The notes: generated by a model from the sequence alone, not told the origin. Shown: positions 16,911-26,199, numbered from the stretch's first letter. The stretch: DNA of 64,000 nucleotides from Kordiimonas laminariae (GCF_023008165.1 NZ_JAKQZA010000005.1:1-64000); one strand, 5' to 3'. Translations and numbers: made by a program.

Positions 16911-19646
16911 TTAGAATGTTGTGCTAATTTTCGCATAAACCGAACGTTGACGTGGATCATGTGTACGGCTTTCGAAGCCACCATTTGTTGCCACGCGAGG
17001 TACATCTTTATCAAACACGTTCCGAGCACCAATCTGGAGCGATGTTCCATCAAGGTTTTCGAAAATACCGCCAAGGTTCAAGCTATATTGAACATCTACA
17101 GTTGTGTAGCTTGGGATATCACCATTCTCTACCCCACCAATAACCTGATCATCATCTAGACCAGAGATATGACGAACATAGAAACGCGCATCATGGGTAT
17201 CGTTGGTAAACGCGATACCTGTGTTAAAGCGTGTTTTTGGTGTTGGGCTACCGAAGTTAGAGAAGTTCCGGTTACCTACGCCATCAATGTTACCAGCTTG
17301 TGGATCAGTGATATCATAGCTGAACAAGTATGTACCGTCGAAGAATGGCTGAATAACGCCGTCACCAACTTCTATATCATACTTTACAGATACATCGAGG
17401 CCATCTGTTTTAACGCTTGATGCATTCACATAATCTACAAATACCATCAGGATCGGACCGCCATCAAAGGCACGAACCACACGGTCACCTGTTGGATCAG
17501 CATTCACTACAGACTGGAAGTTTTCCTGAATGATCACATCAGAGAAATCGTAGTTGAAATAATCGATATCAACACTCAAACCATCAATTGGCTGCCAAGA
17601 AAGACCGAAGTTCCATGCCTTACTTTGCTCCGGATCAAGAGCACGACCACCTTGAGGATCTGTACCACGAACCGCCGCAAAGAATGTTCCACCGGTAAGT
17701 GGATCACTGATCTGGTTAAGGCTCGTAGCCTGGCCTTGAATCTGGAATTGGCTAGGCGCACGGAAACTTGTGGAATAACTACCACGAAGTGTCAGGCTAT
17801 CTGTTGGACGTGCAAGTAAGGATACTTTTGGATCAAATGTTGATCCAATATTCCCACCATAATCCTCAAAACGAGCTGCAACAGATAGGTCAATCTTATC
17901 AGTGATTGGCGCTAAAGCCTCTGCAAAGAATGCATAAATGCTACGGCTGTCTTCAAAATCTGGTGCGCCGATAACAAACGCAAACGCATCAGCATTTGCA
18001 AGCGGATCTAGATCACGACCAAAAGTTTCATCACGGTACTGGAAACCAACCGCAAGGCCAATATCACCCGCAGGAAGCGAACCCACTGTACCTGAAAGAA
18101 CAGCATCAATTGTCCATAGCTCTGAATTACTCTCAATAGTTTGAGTAGCAATCAGATGATCAAGCAGTGCTGGATCATTAGGCGATGTAGTAAATGATGT
18201 CGCAAACGGGTTAAAGTATTGACAGTTACCTTCACCAGGTGTGCCAGTTGCAGCATCACAGTTCGGGCCTCCAAGACCTTGCAGAGCAAGACGAACACGA
18301 TCAGTTACAGTATCTTCTGTATTGTTCGTATGATCGTTCTTGGCATAGGTTGCTGCAAGGTTATAGCTCCAGTTATCATTAATTGGGCCATCAATTGCAC
18401 CGCTCACACGGTATGTTTCAGATGTAAAGCTGCTTGGCGATACATCACCACCTACACCGCTCACACGTCCAAAGAATGTAACCTGTTCACCAAATACGTT
18501 GTTTGGGTGATCCGCAGGCACCTGAGCAGCACCTAACTGAAGGAATGGGAACGATGGTGAGTTACCGCGGCTTGCTTCATTGTCTGCATAAGCAACTTCA
18601 GCACGGAATGTATGCCCACCTTCAAATTCGTGTTTCACCACACCGTACAGTTGAATACGCTCTTCTTCAGGCACGAGCGTGAAGAAATCACCGAAATCAA
18701 AACGACATGTACCCGGCTGAAGACCATTAGGTAGAGTTGTAGCTGCCGCAGGAATACCACCTACTTCGCCACAACCTGTTGGGTCGATAATTGGTGCCCT
18801 AGCAAGAGCAGCCAACTGGGCAGCCAACGTTGCGTTGCCGGCAGCTGCAGCTGCAGCAGATTGCTGTGCCAGGCCGGCAGCAACAGACGGCACAAAGAAC
18901 GAGCCCGGGTTACCCAGCGCTGAGCTATCATCCTCAGGGCGGCTCAGACGGCGCTCTGCAGTCGTTAGCTCTGTACGGTCAAGATAGCTAGCGGCAATCA
19001 TGAAGTTCGTGTTACCTGAACTCCAACCAAATTTACCTTCAACCTGAAGATCGCTCTGACTTCCTTCACCTGTCAGTGTTGCACCGCGTGCACTTAGTGA
19101 AAGACCTTCAAAGTTATCATCCGTGATAAAGTTAACAACGCCAGCAACAGCATCTGTACCATAAATCGCAGCGGCACCGTCTTTCACGATCTCAATACGC
19201 TGCACAGCAATCTGCGGCACAAGTGAACTTGTATCCACAAATGTTACACCGTCATTCGTAAGCGCGCCTGTGTTAACCTGACGGCGACCATTCAAAAGAA
19301 CAAGTGTAGACGCCACACCAAGACCGCGCAGGTTAAAGTTTGACGTACCCGTGGTGTTATTCTGCGTAAACGCATCTGGATTGTTCTGAGAACCAGCGTT
19401 GATTGTTAGCGTCTGAACAAGATCCGCTACTGTACTAGCGCCGATGTTATTCAAATTATCTGCGCCGATCACCGCGATTGGTGATGGGCTATTGAACTGT
19501 GATTTACCTTTTAAATAAGTACCGGTAACAACAACTTCTTCGATTTCATAGGACTCATCGTCTTGAGCCACTACTTGGCTAGTTGCAAGCATGCTCAGAC
19601 AGCCTGCCGCCAAGGCGGTAGCATTCCTAAAGCGAGTAAGAAGCAT
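16911..19646 (-). CDS. TonB-dependent receptor
   Basis: A 911-residue outer-membrane receptor. I place the start at 19646 (MLLTRFRNATALAAG) because AGGAGGGG stands just upstream and the signal peptide begins there; an upstream extension to 19724 has no such support. The TonB box region is SYEIEEVVVTG, the plug includes FNLRGLGVASTLVLLNGRR and VQRIEIVKDGAAAIYGTDAVAGVVN, and the barrel ends in VYAKISTTF. The pattern VLLNGRRQVNTG is shared with receptors often linked to peptide or plant-compound uptake in marine Proteobacteria, but the ligand is not determinable. It is encoded in the same direction as the first receptor, each with its own terminator. Confidence 0.92.
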   Translation of the reverse strand: MLLTRFRNATALAAGCLSMLATSQVVAQDDESYEIEEVVVTGTYLKGKSQFNSPSPIAVIGADNLNNIGASTVADLVQTLTINAGSQNNPDAFTQNNTTGTSNFNLRGLGVASTLVLLNGRRQVNTGALTNDGVTFVDTSSLVPQIAVQRIEIVKDGAAAIYGTDAVAGVVNFITDDNFEGLSLSARGATLTGEGSQSDLQVEGKFGWSSGNTNFMIAASYLDRTELTTAERRLSRPEDDSSALGNPGSFFVPSVAAGLAQQSAAAAAAGNATLAAQLAALARAPIIDPTGCGEVGGIPAAATTLPNGLQPGTCRFDFGDFFTLVPEEERIQLYGVVKHEFEGGHTFRAEVAYADNEASRGNSPSFPFLQLGAAQVPADHPNNVFGEQVTFFGRVSGVGGDVSPSSFTSETYRVSGAIDGPINDNWSYNLAATYAKNDHTNNTEDTVTDRVRLALQGLGGPNCDAATGTPGEGNCQYFNPFATSFTTSPNDPALLDHLIATQTIESNSELWTIDAVLSGTVGSLPAGDIGLAVGFQYRDETFGRDLDPLANADAFAFVIGAPDFEDSRSIYAFFAEALAPITDKIDLSVAARFEDYGGNIGSTFDPKVSLLARPTDSLTLRGSYSTSFRAPSQFQIQGQATSLNQISDPLTGGTFFAAVRGTDPQGGRALDPEQSKAWNFGLSWQPIDGLSVDIDYFNYDFSDVIIQENFQSVVNADPTGDRVVRAFDGGPILMVFVDYVNASSVKTDGLDVSVKYDIEVGDGVIQPFFDGTYLFSYDITDPQAGNIDGVGNRNFSNFGSPTPKTRFNTGIAFTNDTHDARFYVRHISGLDDDQVIGGVENGDIPSYTTVDVQYSLNLGGIFENLDGTSLQIGARNVFDKDVPRVATNGGFESRTHDPRQRSVYAKISTTF

Positions 19647-19687
19647 ATATCCCCTCCTGATTAGACTAATATTTATTATTCCTTCCC

Positions 19688-19701
19688 AACCATTAATGGT
19701 T
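19688..19701. promoter_or_regulatory. 14-bp perfect palindrome upstream of the second receptor
   Basis: AACCATTAATGGTT is a perfect palindrome ending 42 bases before the receptor start. Its position suggests an operator overlapping the promoter or leader. The binding protein is unknown. Confidence 0.4.
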
Positions 19702-19786
19702 AGTTCGATCGCCCCTTTGGTCAAGGGCTTGAACCACTATTTTTTGTAGTCAGGGCAGTTTGTTATTTGTTTGTAGCTGTATTTAT

Positions 19787-20200
19787 TTACTTATTGGGCT
19801 CAATAAGAGCCTGTTTAAGATAGACCTTCACAACATCTTTCCCCACGCGGTAATCTGCATAAGGAGTTAAAGATCGCTGAACCAGATCAGGATCAATCGG
19901 ACGATTGATATCAAATCGAACACGAGAAAGTTCTGATAAAACCAGATTAAAATCGGCACGAATCTGCGGCACACGCTGTTTCACATACTCAATTTTTGAA
20001 GCATCCTGCACTTCAAGAACAGCCTGCACAGTCACCTTACCGATAAGCCTACCTTTTTTCTGCATAGTGAAGGTAAAAGGCATGAGTTCAACCTTGTGCT
20101 TACCTTCTTCCGGCGCATCCTGCACAGTCAACGCAAAAAGAGCTGGCGAAAATTCCGCAGCCAGCAAAAGGATCATCACTATTGAAGCAAATCTCAACAT
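19787..20200 (-). CDS. Secreted FliL-like protein
   Basis: A 137-residue product with a signal peptide or anchor (MLRFASIVMILLLAAEFSPALFAL). The remainder fits the FliL/stomatin-like pattern: strands LMPFTFTMQKKGRL and GKVTVQAVLEVQDASKIEYVKQRVPQIRADFNLVLSEL, a short linker, then DVVKVYLKQALIEP near the end, equivalent to the VYFTxFVVQ terminus of FliL. FliL sits beside the flagellar stator and supports torque. Lying upstream of a FlaEY-like gene in the same direction strengthens a flagellar role, but the similarity is weak and the call is tentative. Confidence 0.5.
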   Translation of the reverse strand: MLRFASIVMILLLAAEFSPALFALTVQDAPEEGKHKVELMPFTFTMQKKGRLIGKVTVQAVLEVQDASKIEYVKQRVPQIRADFNLVLSELSRVRFDINRPIDPDLVQRSLTPYADYRVGKDVVKVYLKQALIEPNK

Positions 20201-20408
20201 AGGTTTCTTTCAAAATCATCTGTCAGATCAATAGCATGACCCAACTACAACCAAATAGGAAGTGATAAATTATCTTATTTTGCGACAACTGTTGCATTTA
20301 GAGACATAATTTTGATGCATTTTTCAACAAAATGATACAATTTTAATAATGTAGGCATCTCGATTTATCTAACTATTTGTTTTTAAACAATTTATTTAAA
20401 AACAAATT

Positions 20409-20437
20409 CTGGCACACCGCTTGAATATGTTTAGATA
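20409..20437 (+). promoter_or_regulatory. Candidate promoter of the intergenic RNA
   Basis: CTGGCA (20409-20414) and TAGATA (20432-20437) are 17 bp apart, which would start transcription near 20444, the base where the long hairpin begins. The same bases contain TGGCAC-N5-TTGA, close to a sigma-54 site but with A in place of C at -12. Both readings are weak; position relative to the hairpin is the main support. Confidence 0.3.
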
Positions 20438-20440
20438 CCT

Positions 20441-20552
20441 CTCGAGCAGGGGTGCGGGAATGGGTAATTTATTTACTCGACCCCCAATCGTGCACCTATT
20501 CCCGCGTACCCCGCTCAAGCAGAAAAAAGCCCGCTCAAAGAGCGGGCTTTTT
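20441..20552 (+). ncRNA. Candidate structured small RNA with its own terminator
   Basis: The + strand folds into a long hairpin: 20444-20465 (GAGC-A-GGGGT-GCGGGAAT-GGGT) pairs with 20494-20516 over about 21 base pairs, with one A bulge on the left, a 2-base bulge on the right, and a 28-base loop (20466-20493). A perfect terminator follows at 20523-20552. The GC-rich structure is an island between AT-rich flanks and overlaps no gene. The segment CCCGCTC of the hairpin's right arm equals the left arm of the terminator, so the two could compete for GAGCGGG. No match to SRP RNA, 6S RNA or tmRNA features was seen. Function unknown; a regulatory RNA near flagellar genes is the leading guess. Confidence 0.5.
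20523..20552. terminator. Strong, probably bidirectional terminator
   Basis: GCCCGCTC (20529-20536) pairs perfectly with GAGCGGGC (20540-20547) over a 3-base loop. Five T residues follow on the + strand and six A residues precede, giving a T tract on the reverse strand too. It can end the small RNA and the long FlaEY-like transcript, which stops at 20656. Confidence 0.85.
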
Positions 20553-20655
20553 CATTTATGAGGCCATCAACCTATTTAGCAATAAGTCGTGCCTCACCCA
20601 ATTTGCACCTATTCAGACGCAAATTTTATAAGGCTGATTTCTTTACAAAGTGTTA

Positions 20656-23600
20656 CTAAGCGAACAAACTTAGAGAAGATCCTGCAGGGGAACCTGCCTG
20701 CAAACGAGCAAGACCAGACTGTAAATTAGCCAGCTGATTCTGAGTTGCCTGGGATACCGTACCCCCGCTAGCACCAGGCCTATTCAACAAATCTCGGAAC
20801 TGGTTGAATTCAAGGGACCGGAACGCGCGCTGGGTTGTGCCGATTGCACTATCAAGCAAATTCAAAACATAATTCGCTGTCGCTCTGTCTCGGATATGCA
20901 GCGCACCTTCAAGGCCCAAACCAAAAACACCACCCAGATCTGTCTCAGGATCAAACGGACGATCATCATCGTCATTCAGATCGAAAATTTCATCCCGCGG
21001 CAGCAAGCGTCCTGGTTCCAATCCTAAATGGCCAAGCAAGTCCTCACCTTCAGCGCCAGCGATCAAATCAACAGATACACCGTCACTCAACGCTTCAATC
21101 TGCAAGCGATCCCCTTCAAGGCTGGAGCTTACATTCACTTCAACCTGACCAAAACCAGCGATCCGAATTTTGCGGGCAATATCATCTAGTGTATCACCCT
21201 CATCCAAATCAATTTCCCGGCGCCGACCGCCATCAAAGGAAATAAAGAAGTGATCGCCTTCCGTGGCTGATGTCTGAGTTTCAATATCCAGAGTTTCATC
21301 GATACTGATGTCACCAACAGGCAAACCCAGCGTTTCAAGTACGCTATCGCCCTGTGCGGTAAATGCTAAGCCACCTACGTTAGTACGCGCCAAGCCCTCA
21401 CCAAACTGTTCAATATCACTTACTGTTCCTGAAGCACCATCCAACCTTGCTACAAAAGCATCTGTTGCCCCACGGTCATCCTCACCCGCAAATTCTGCAT
21501 TTGTAGAACCAGCTACATAAACATTACCATTATTTACCACCACATCGGCGATGGTATCTGTGCCTGTCGTTGAAAGGTAAGTAGTAAAGTTAGCAGATAA
21601 ATTCGTACTACCACTTAGTGTAGCACCGCTTACAAAACCATCAAAACCGGTAGATTGCGCGCCATTGACCGTTGCGGCCCCAGATGCATTCAAACTACCA
21701 CCATTTGTAGTGCCTGCCAGATAAACTTCACCGTTGGTATTATCGATCGTCAAGCTCTCGATAGAGCCGCCCAAACCAAGGTTACCAAAATTCACACTAT
21801 CTGTTTGACTGGAAAGGTTGCTGCCATCAATCCGGTACACAACCGCGTTCGCGCCCTCTTCCACCGCCAGCACCACATTATCGTTTGCATCCACAGCGAT
21901 GCCCTTCACAACATCGTTGCCTGATGTACCAAAAACATGGCTATCCTGAAGCGCGCCCGTGGTGCCGTTTAGTTTCAACACCAACGCATCTTCGCCACCT
22001 GCGAATGTTGATCCAACACCAATTGGCGACCGCGTAAATCCACCTACAAAAATATCGCCATTAGAATCAACAGCAACGGTTTGGCCACTTGTTTCAGCAA
22101 ATGTATCAAGCTGATACCGGAAAACTTCATCACCATTTTCATTGAACTTGGCAACAAAGGCATCACCTTCTTCGCTATCAATTACATCGCCTTGCGCAAG
22201 TTCACCATTTGTCTGACCAGTGATAATGACATTATCATTGGCATCAACAGTAATATCAAAAACATCAGCGCTGTCTGCTGCACCAAGAAGGCGGGAGAAT
22301 AGCTCGCTCCCTTCGCTATCAAAGCGGGTAAGATAAACATCCTGAGTGCCTGATGTATTAATCTGGTGTCCAAACGACCCTTGAGTTGTGCCTACAACAA
22401 AAATACCGCCATCGCTTGTTGTTGCAACTCGATTACCAAACGTGTTGGCATTTTCAACAAACTCGCTGTCTACATTCGTGATAGACGCAGAGTTATCTGA
22501 AGTGTTGTCATCATCATTTGACGTACTATTAGTGGTAACATCAGCAAGCGCATCAGCCCTGAATTGATCACGCAGTGCGGCGATATCTTCATCCACATCA
22601 TCCTCTTCTGCATCAGCTGTAAGCTCGTTAAGCTCAGTTGCAGCTAAGTCAATACCAGCAAATGTGAAAGAATCATCTCTAACAAGAGTGCCCGACAAAC
22701 CATTCACTTGGGTGACCCGGGCAGTTGTCGCAAAGCTGTCATCAATTTGAGAAACTGAGGATGCAACATACAATGTAGGCTCTGCACTGGCAGCTGACAG
22801 AGTTACCGCTTCCGTAATCGTACCATCTACCTGAAGCCCGAAGCGACCATTTGAATCTTCACTTACACTAAAGCGGGTTTGGTGCTTGATAAACTCTTCG
22901 CCCTCATCGTTCGTATCTGTAAGTGCTTCAATTTGCGTATTGATATGAGCCGCGATATTCTCAAGTGTCAGATCACCAGAGATGCCAGACAAATCAACAG
23001 TGATATTATCCGTTTCACCAGCTTTACTGATAGTAACTGTAAAGACCTCGGTACCAGTTAGCCCGGATACAACGTCCGTACGGTTTCCAACAACACCAGA
23101 ACCCTCGGTTACAGTACCATTCCTACCTGTACGGATTGCCGTTTCCACATCATCGGTTTTTTCACCAAGGAATAAATCCAACCTATCAGTCTGTGTCTCC
23201 AGAAGATAATTCTGAACTTCAGCAAACCCTTGCTGGAACTGCTCATCAATACGTTCCAGAGATGCTTCACTTGTACGGTCATCCGCCGCAAATTCAGCAA
23301 GCGTTCTAAGATCTGTAAGCGCCTGGAACAAAACAAACGTTGCCTGTCGATCGATATCATTCTCTACTGATTCGATAAACCTAGAATCTGTATCAATAAA
23401 TGTTGTCTTCGCCCGTACCTCGCGCACCCTTTCATTCAAGGTGGTGTCTTCAGTTTCTTCTGCACCACCGAAGCCAGGCGGCAGGATAAAGGCGTCCTCT
23501 GATGTGCCGCGATTAAAAGCCGCACGATCAGCTGGAGATAAGTTTTGAAGACCAAGACGAGTAAGGTCAGCGTTGAAGGATGCCTGAAGAAGAGACTCAC

Positions 23601-23688
23601 TAACACCAATTACAGGCGTAGAAAATGTGCTCTGTGCGCCACCAGCGCCGAACAATGAGCCAAAACTCGCATTTCCAAACAGTGCCAT
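20656..23688 (-). CDS. FlaEY-like large protein: flagellin-type segments around a beta-propeller
   Basis: A 1010-residue product without a Sec signal peptide. Residues 1-200 are mainly helical. Residues 212-330 (VFTVTISKAGETDNITVDLSG, LTLENIAAHINTQI, GRFGLQVDG) resemble the flagellin hook-IN motif. An acidic linker follows (355-400). Residues 405-770 are SBBP-type propeller repeats, each with a strand pair such as VDANDNVIITGQTNG, DAFVAKFNENGDEVF and VDSNGDIFVGGFTRS. A second hook-IN-like segment spans 810-890 (ISFDGGRRREIDLDEGDTLDDIARKI). A helical end (929-965, NYVLNLLDSAIGTTQRAF) resembles flagellin C-termini. This matches what I recall of Caulobacter FlaEY, implicated in flagellar filament assembly; the assignment is moderate. 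Confidence 0.55.
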   Translation of the reverse strand: MALFGNASFGSLFGAGGAQSTFSTPVIGVSESLLQASFNADLTRLGLQNLSPADRAAFNRGTSEDAFILPPGFGGAEETEDTTLNERVREVRAKTTFIDTDSRFIESVENDIDRQATFVLFQALTDLRTLAEFAADDRTSEASLERIDEQFQQGFAEVQNYLLETQTDRLDLFLGEKTDDVETAIRTGRNGTVTEGSGVVGNRTDVVSGLTGTEVFTVTISKAGETDNITVDLSGISGDLTLENIAAHINTQIEALTDTNDEGEEFIKHQTRFSVSEDSNGRFGLQVDGTITEAVTLSAASAEPTLYVASSVSQIDDSFATTARVTQVNGLSGTLVRDDSFTFAGIDLAATELNELTADAEEDDVDEDIAALRDQFRADALADVTTNSTSNDDDNTSDNSASITNVDSEFVENANTFGNRVATTSDGGIFVVGTTQGSFGHQINTSGTQDVYLTRFDSEGSELFSRLLGAADSADVFDITVDANDNVIITGQTNGELAQGDVIDSEEGDAFVAKFNENGDEVFRYQLDTFAETSGQTVAVDSNGDIFVGGFTRSPIGVGSTFAGGEDALVLKLNGTTGALQDSHVFGTSGNDVVKGIAVDANDNVVLAVEEGANAVVYRIDGSNLSSQTDSVNFGNLGLGGSIESLTIDNTNGEVYLAGTTNGGSLNASGAATVNGAQSTGFDGFVSGATLSGSTNLSANFTTYLSTTGTDTIADVVVNNGNVYVAGSTNAEFAGEDDRGATDAFVARLDGASGTVSDIEQFGEGLARTNVGGLAFTAQGDSVLETLGLPVGDISIDETLDIETQTSATEGDHFFISFDGGRRREIDLDEGDTLDDIARKIRIAGFGQVEVNVSSSLEGDRLQIEALSDGVSVDLIAGAEGEDLLGHLGLEPGRLLPRDEIFDLNDDDDRPFDPETDLGGVFGLGLEGALHIRDRATANYVLNLLDSAIGTTQRAFRSLEFNQFRDLLNRPGASGGTVSQATQNQLANLQSGLARLQAGSPAGSSLSLFA

Positions 23689-23900
23689 CTATCAGCTTCT
23701 CTCAGTCAACATATCCACTCAAAACCCGGAAATAAATTCCTAGTCGGCAAACTTTACCGCCCTTCATTCGCAAACCATCGAAAACGACTCGCTTTTAAAG
23801 GCAAAAATTGCCGCTCAATTGCATTCGAGCATTAAATTCACTACATCAGTTGCAAGGTCCGTGCTAATTAAGGCCAATTGACAGTAAAGGATAAAAAATC

Positions 23901-24191
23901 ATGACAGCAATCTTCTGGCTGATTAACACAGTGCTTGATCTATATGCATTATGCTTGCTGGTCTATGTGATCATAAGCTGGCTCGTAGCCTTCAACATTA
24001 TTAACAGCTACCAACCTCTGGTACAGACCATTAATGGCTTCTTGGGCCGACTAATTGAGCCTGCTGTTCGACATATTCGAAGATACGTTCCGCCATTCAA
24101 CGGGTTGGACCTATCAGTTATTATACTGTTTTTAGGTATCCGTTTCGTTCAGATTTTGATCAACACCTCAATCGCACCAATGTTCTATTAA
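23901..24191 (+). CDS. YggT family membrane protein
   Basis: A 96-residue inner-membrane protein with two hydrophobic regions (VLDLYALCLLVYVIISWLVAF and LDLSVIILFLGIRFVQIL). The central NSYQPLVQTINGFLGRLIEPAVRHIRRYVPPFNGLD is the YggT signature: P-x3-LIEP-x4-IRR-x-P-x4-D. The family is linked to osmotic-shock tolerance and cell-division placement in several organisms. The downstream DUF167 gene begins 3 bases after the stop, a standard yggT-yggU arrangement. Confidence 0.92.
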   Translation: MTAIFWLINTVLDLYALCLLVYVIISWLVAFNIINSYQPLVQTINGFLGRLIEPAVRHIRRYVPPFNGLDLSVIILFLGIRFVQILINTSIAPMFY

Positions 24192-24194
24192 CCT

Positions 24195-24518
24195 GTGCCG
24201 TTACAGCTCAAAGCTGAAGGCGTTGTTCTTCATATCAAACTTACACCTAAGGCATCAAAAGATGCCTTAATCCGTCTTGAAAATGATGCAGACGGCAAGC
24301 GCTACATCAAAGCATCTGTCACCGCTGTCCCTGAAAAAGGGAAAGCCAATGCGTCACTCGTAAGGCTGCTATCGAAAAAACTCGGGTTGCCCAAAACCTC
24401 TATAAGCCTTATAGCGGGGGACCAAGCCCGGCAAAAGACGGTTTTGATTACAGGCGACGGTGACGCCCTTAAAAATATAATCACCGAAAAACTTATGGTG
24501 CTGGGCCTGAAAATTTAA
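24195..24518 (+). CDS. DUF167 (YggU) family protein
   Basis: A 107-residue cytosolic protein starting at a GTG 3 bases after yggT. The family core is plain: LTPKASKDAL, then IKASVTAVPEKGKANASLVRLLSKKLGLPKTSISLIAGDQARQKTVLITG. The A-VPEKGKAN-AL segment and the SI-I-G-----K-V-I ending define DUF167. Molecular function is not established for the family. Likely cotranscribed with yggT and possibly folD, which begins 34 bases later. Confidence 0.92.
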   Translation: MPLQLKAEGVVLHIKLTPKASKDALIRLENDADGKRYIKASVTAVPEKGKANASLVRLLSKKLGLPKTSISLIAGDQARQKTVLITGDGDALKNIITEKLMVLGLKI

Positions 24519-24552
24519 ACACCACTACTCTTATGCCCGGAGCTGAACGCCC

Positions 24553-25437
24553 ATGACCGCCCACCTGATAGACGGAAAAGCCTTTTCCGCAAAAGTGCGA
24601 TCAAATGTTGCTGAAGATGTCAGCAAACTCAAAGATAATCATAACATTAAACCTGGCCTTGCCGTTGTTATTGTTGGGAATGACCCTGCAAGCGAGATTT
24701 ATGTAAAAAACAAAGTGAAACAAACAGCTGAAGTTGGGATGAACAGCTTTCACTTTGAAATGCCAGAAGAAACCAGTCAGGAAGAACTGGTGGCAAAAGT
24801 AAAAGAACTAAACGCCGATCCTGCTGTAAACGGTATTCTTGTGCAGCTGCCCCTTCCAAAGCACATGGATGAAGCTGCCATCATTGAAACCATCGCACCT
24901 GAAAAAGATGTGGATGGTTTCCATGTTGTAAACTCAGGCCTTCTGGCAACTGGCGGCAAAGGCATGGTGCCTTGCACACCACTTGGCTGCATTTTGATGC
25001 TGAAAGATACACTTGGTGATCTTTCCGGCAAAAAGGCTATTGTTGTTGGCCGCTCAAACATCGTTGGAAAGCCAATGGCCCAGCTCCTTCTCAATGAAAG
25101 CTGCACTGTTACCATTGCACACAGCCGCACAAAAAACCTCGAAGATGAAGTTCGAGCTGCGGATATTGTGGTAGCTGCAGTTGGTAGAGCGGAAATGGTA
25201 AAAGGCAACTGGATCAAAGAAGGCGCCACAGTCATTGACGTAGGTATCAACCGTATCCCTGCACCAGAGCGCGGCGAAGGCAAAACCCGTGTTGTAGGAG
25301 ATGTTGAGTTCGCATCCGCCGCTGAACGAGCGCATGCTATCACCCCTGTACCGGGTGGTGTTGGCCCAATGACAATCGCCTGCCTTCTTAAGAATACGGT
25401 AACTGCTACTTGCTATCAAAACGGGATTGAAATTTAG
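24553..25437 (+). CDS. folD: Bifunctional methylenetetrahydrofolate dehydrogenase/cyclohydrolase
   Basis: A 294-residue enzyme interconverting 5,10-methylene-, 5,10-methenyl- and 10-formyl-tetrahydrofolate for purine, formyl-Met and one-carbon supply. The catalytic Tyr-Lys motif is in [10 protein letters not shown], the active-site strand is [12 protein letters not shown], the nucleotide fold carries [16 protein letters not shown], and the C-terminal signature is [15 protein letters not shown]. Length fits the family. It follows yggT and the DUF167 gene on the same strand. Confidence 0.96.
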   Translation: MTAHLIDGKAFSAKVRSNVAEDVSKLKDNHNIKPGLAVVIVGNDPASEIYVKNKVKQTAEVGMNSFHFEMPEETSQEELVAKVKELNADPAVNGILVQLPLPKHMDEAAIIETIAPEKDVDGFHVVNSGLLATGGKGMVPCTPLGCILMLKDTLGDLSGKKAIVVGRSNIVGKPMAQLLLNESCTVTIAHSRTKNLEDEVRAADIVVAAVGRAEMVKGNWIKEGATVIDVGINRIPAPERGEGKTRVVGDVEFASAAERAHAITPVPGGVGPMTIACLLKNTVTATCYQNGIEI

Positions 25438-25490
25438 CCAGCCGTAACGGTATGGTGCCAAACGAAAGTTAACCCTAAAGGAAACATGAT

Positions 25491-26114
25491 ATGTATGAAG
25501 CGTTTATAGCAGCCTTCATCGCCCTGTTTGTGATTATTGATCCTATCGGTATTGCCCCGGTTTTTGCGGGGCTTACCCAAGGTACGCCTAAATCACATAA
25601 ACGTAGCATGGCCATTAAGGGCTCAATCGTTGGCACCTTGATTCTGGTTTTCTTTGCCCTTGTTGGTGAAGCTTTTCTTGGCGCGCTAGGCATTTCAATG
25701 GATGCACTCCGTGTTGCGGGTGGTGTGATGCTCTTTATCATCGCGATTGAGATGGTTTTTGAAAAACGTACCGAACGTAAACAGGATGCCGCTGAACGGA
25801 TTGATGAGCACTTTGAAGATATTTCCGTATTCCCTATCGGCCTACCACTTCTAGCTGGTCCGGGCTCTATCGCTACCATTATGCTTCTTATTGCCAATCA
25901 TAATGGTGATTACGTGGGGCAAGCAGGTGTTCTCGCAGCTCTTGGTCTTGTGATGCTGATTACGCTTTTGACCTTCCTTGTGGCAGGCAAGGTTATGGAT
26001 TTCCTTGGCCCAACCGTGAATGCCGTTCTTACCCGTCTATTAGGTGTTATTCTGGCGGCACTAGCATTCCAGTATATTCTGGATGGGCTTAAAGCCACCT
26101 TCCTGGGTGGTTAA
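25491..26114 (+). CDS. MarC family integral membrane protein
   Basis: A 207-residue, six-segment inner-membrane protein. The start YEAFIAAFIALFVIIDPIGIAPVFAGLTQG carries the family ID-P-G--P-F motif, and IFPIGLPLLAGPGSIATIMLL-type sequence (here SVFPIGLPLLAGPGSIATI) is the second repeat. The family was once linked to multiple antibiotic resistance, but that is unsupported; transport of small metabolites is suspected. A clear AAGGAAAC precedes the ATG. Confidence 0.92.
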   Translation: MYEAFIAAFIALFVIIDPIGIAPVFAGLTQGTPKSHKRSMAIKGSIVGTLILVFFALVGEAFLGALGISMDALRVAGGVMLFIIAIEMVFEKRTERKQDAAERIDEHFEDISVFPIGLPLLAGPGSIATIMLLIANHNGDYVGQAGVLAALGLVMLITLLTFLVAGKVMDFLGPTVNAVLTRLLGVILAALAFQYILDGLKATFLGG

Positions 26115-26133
26115 GGTTAAGTAACAATCATGG

Positions 26134-26159
26134 TAGCGGCGTTGACACAAGCGCCGCTA
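26134..26159 (+). other. GC-rich hairpin after marC
   Basis: TAGCGGCG (26134-26141) and CGCCGCTA (26152-26159) form a perfect 8-bp stem with a 10-base loop. No T tract follows, so it is not a standard terminator. It lies 41 bases before the next start codon and could stabilise the marC mRNA end or act in the peptidase leader. Confidence 0.4.
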
Positions 26160-26199
26160 TCAACCACCCTGCTCCAAATCCTTTCAGGGAGGAACAGGG

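Noticed and set aside
20409-20426. TGGCAC-N5-TTGA as a sigma-54 promoter for flagellar genes
   Set aside because: The -12 element has GA instead of GC, and it faces away from both flagellar-type genes.
20441-20552. Structured RNA as SRP RNA or 6S RNA
   Set aside because: No GGAAG-type SRP loop and no 6S-like central bubble of the usual length; the single long hairpin has a 28-base loop.
23689-23900. Flagellar sigma-28-type promoter (GCCGACTA) before the FlaEY-like gene
   Set aside because: The -10-like element is present but no TAAA occurs at the required distance upstream.
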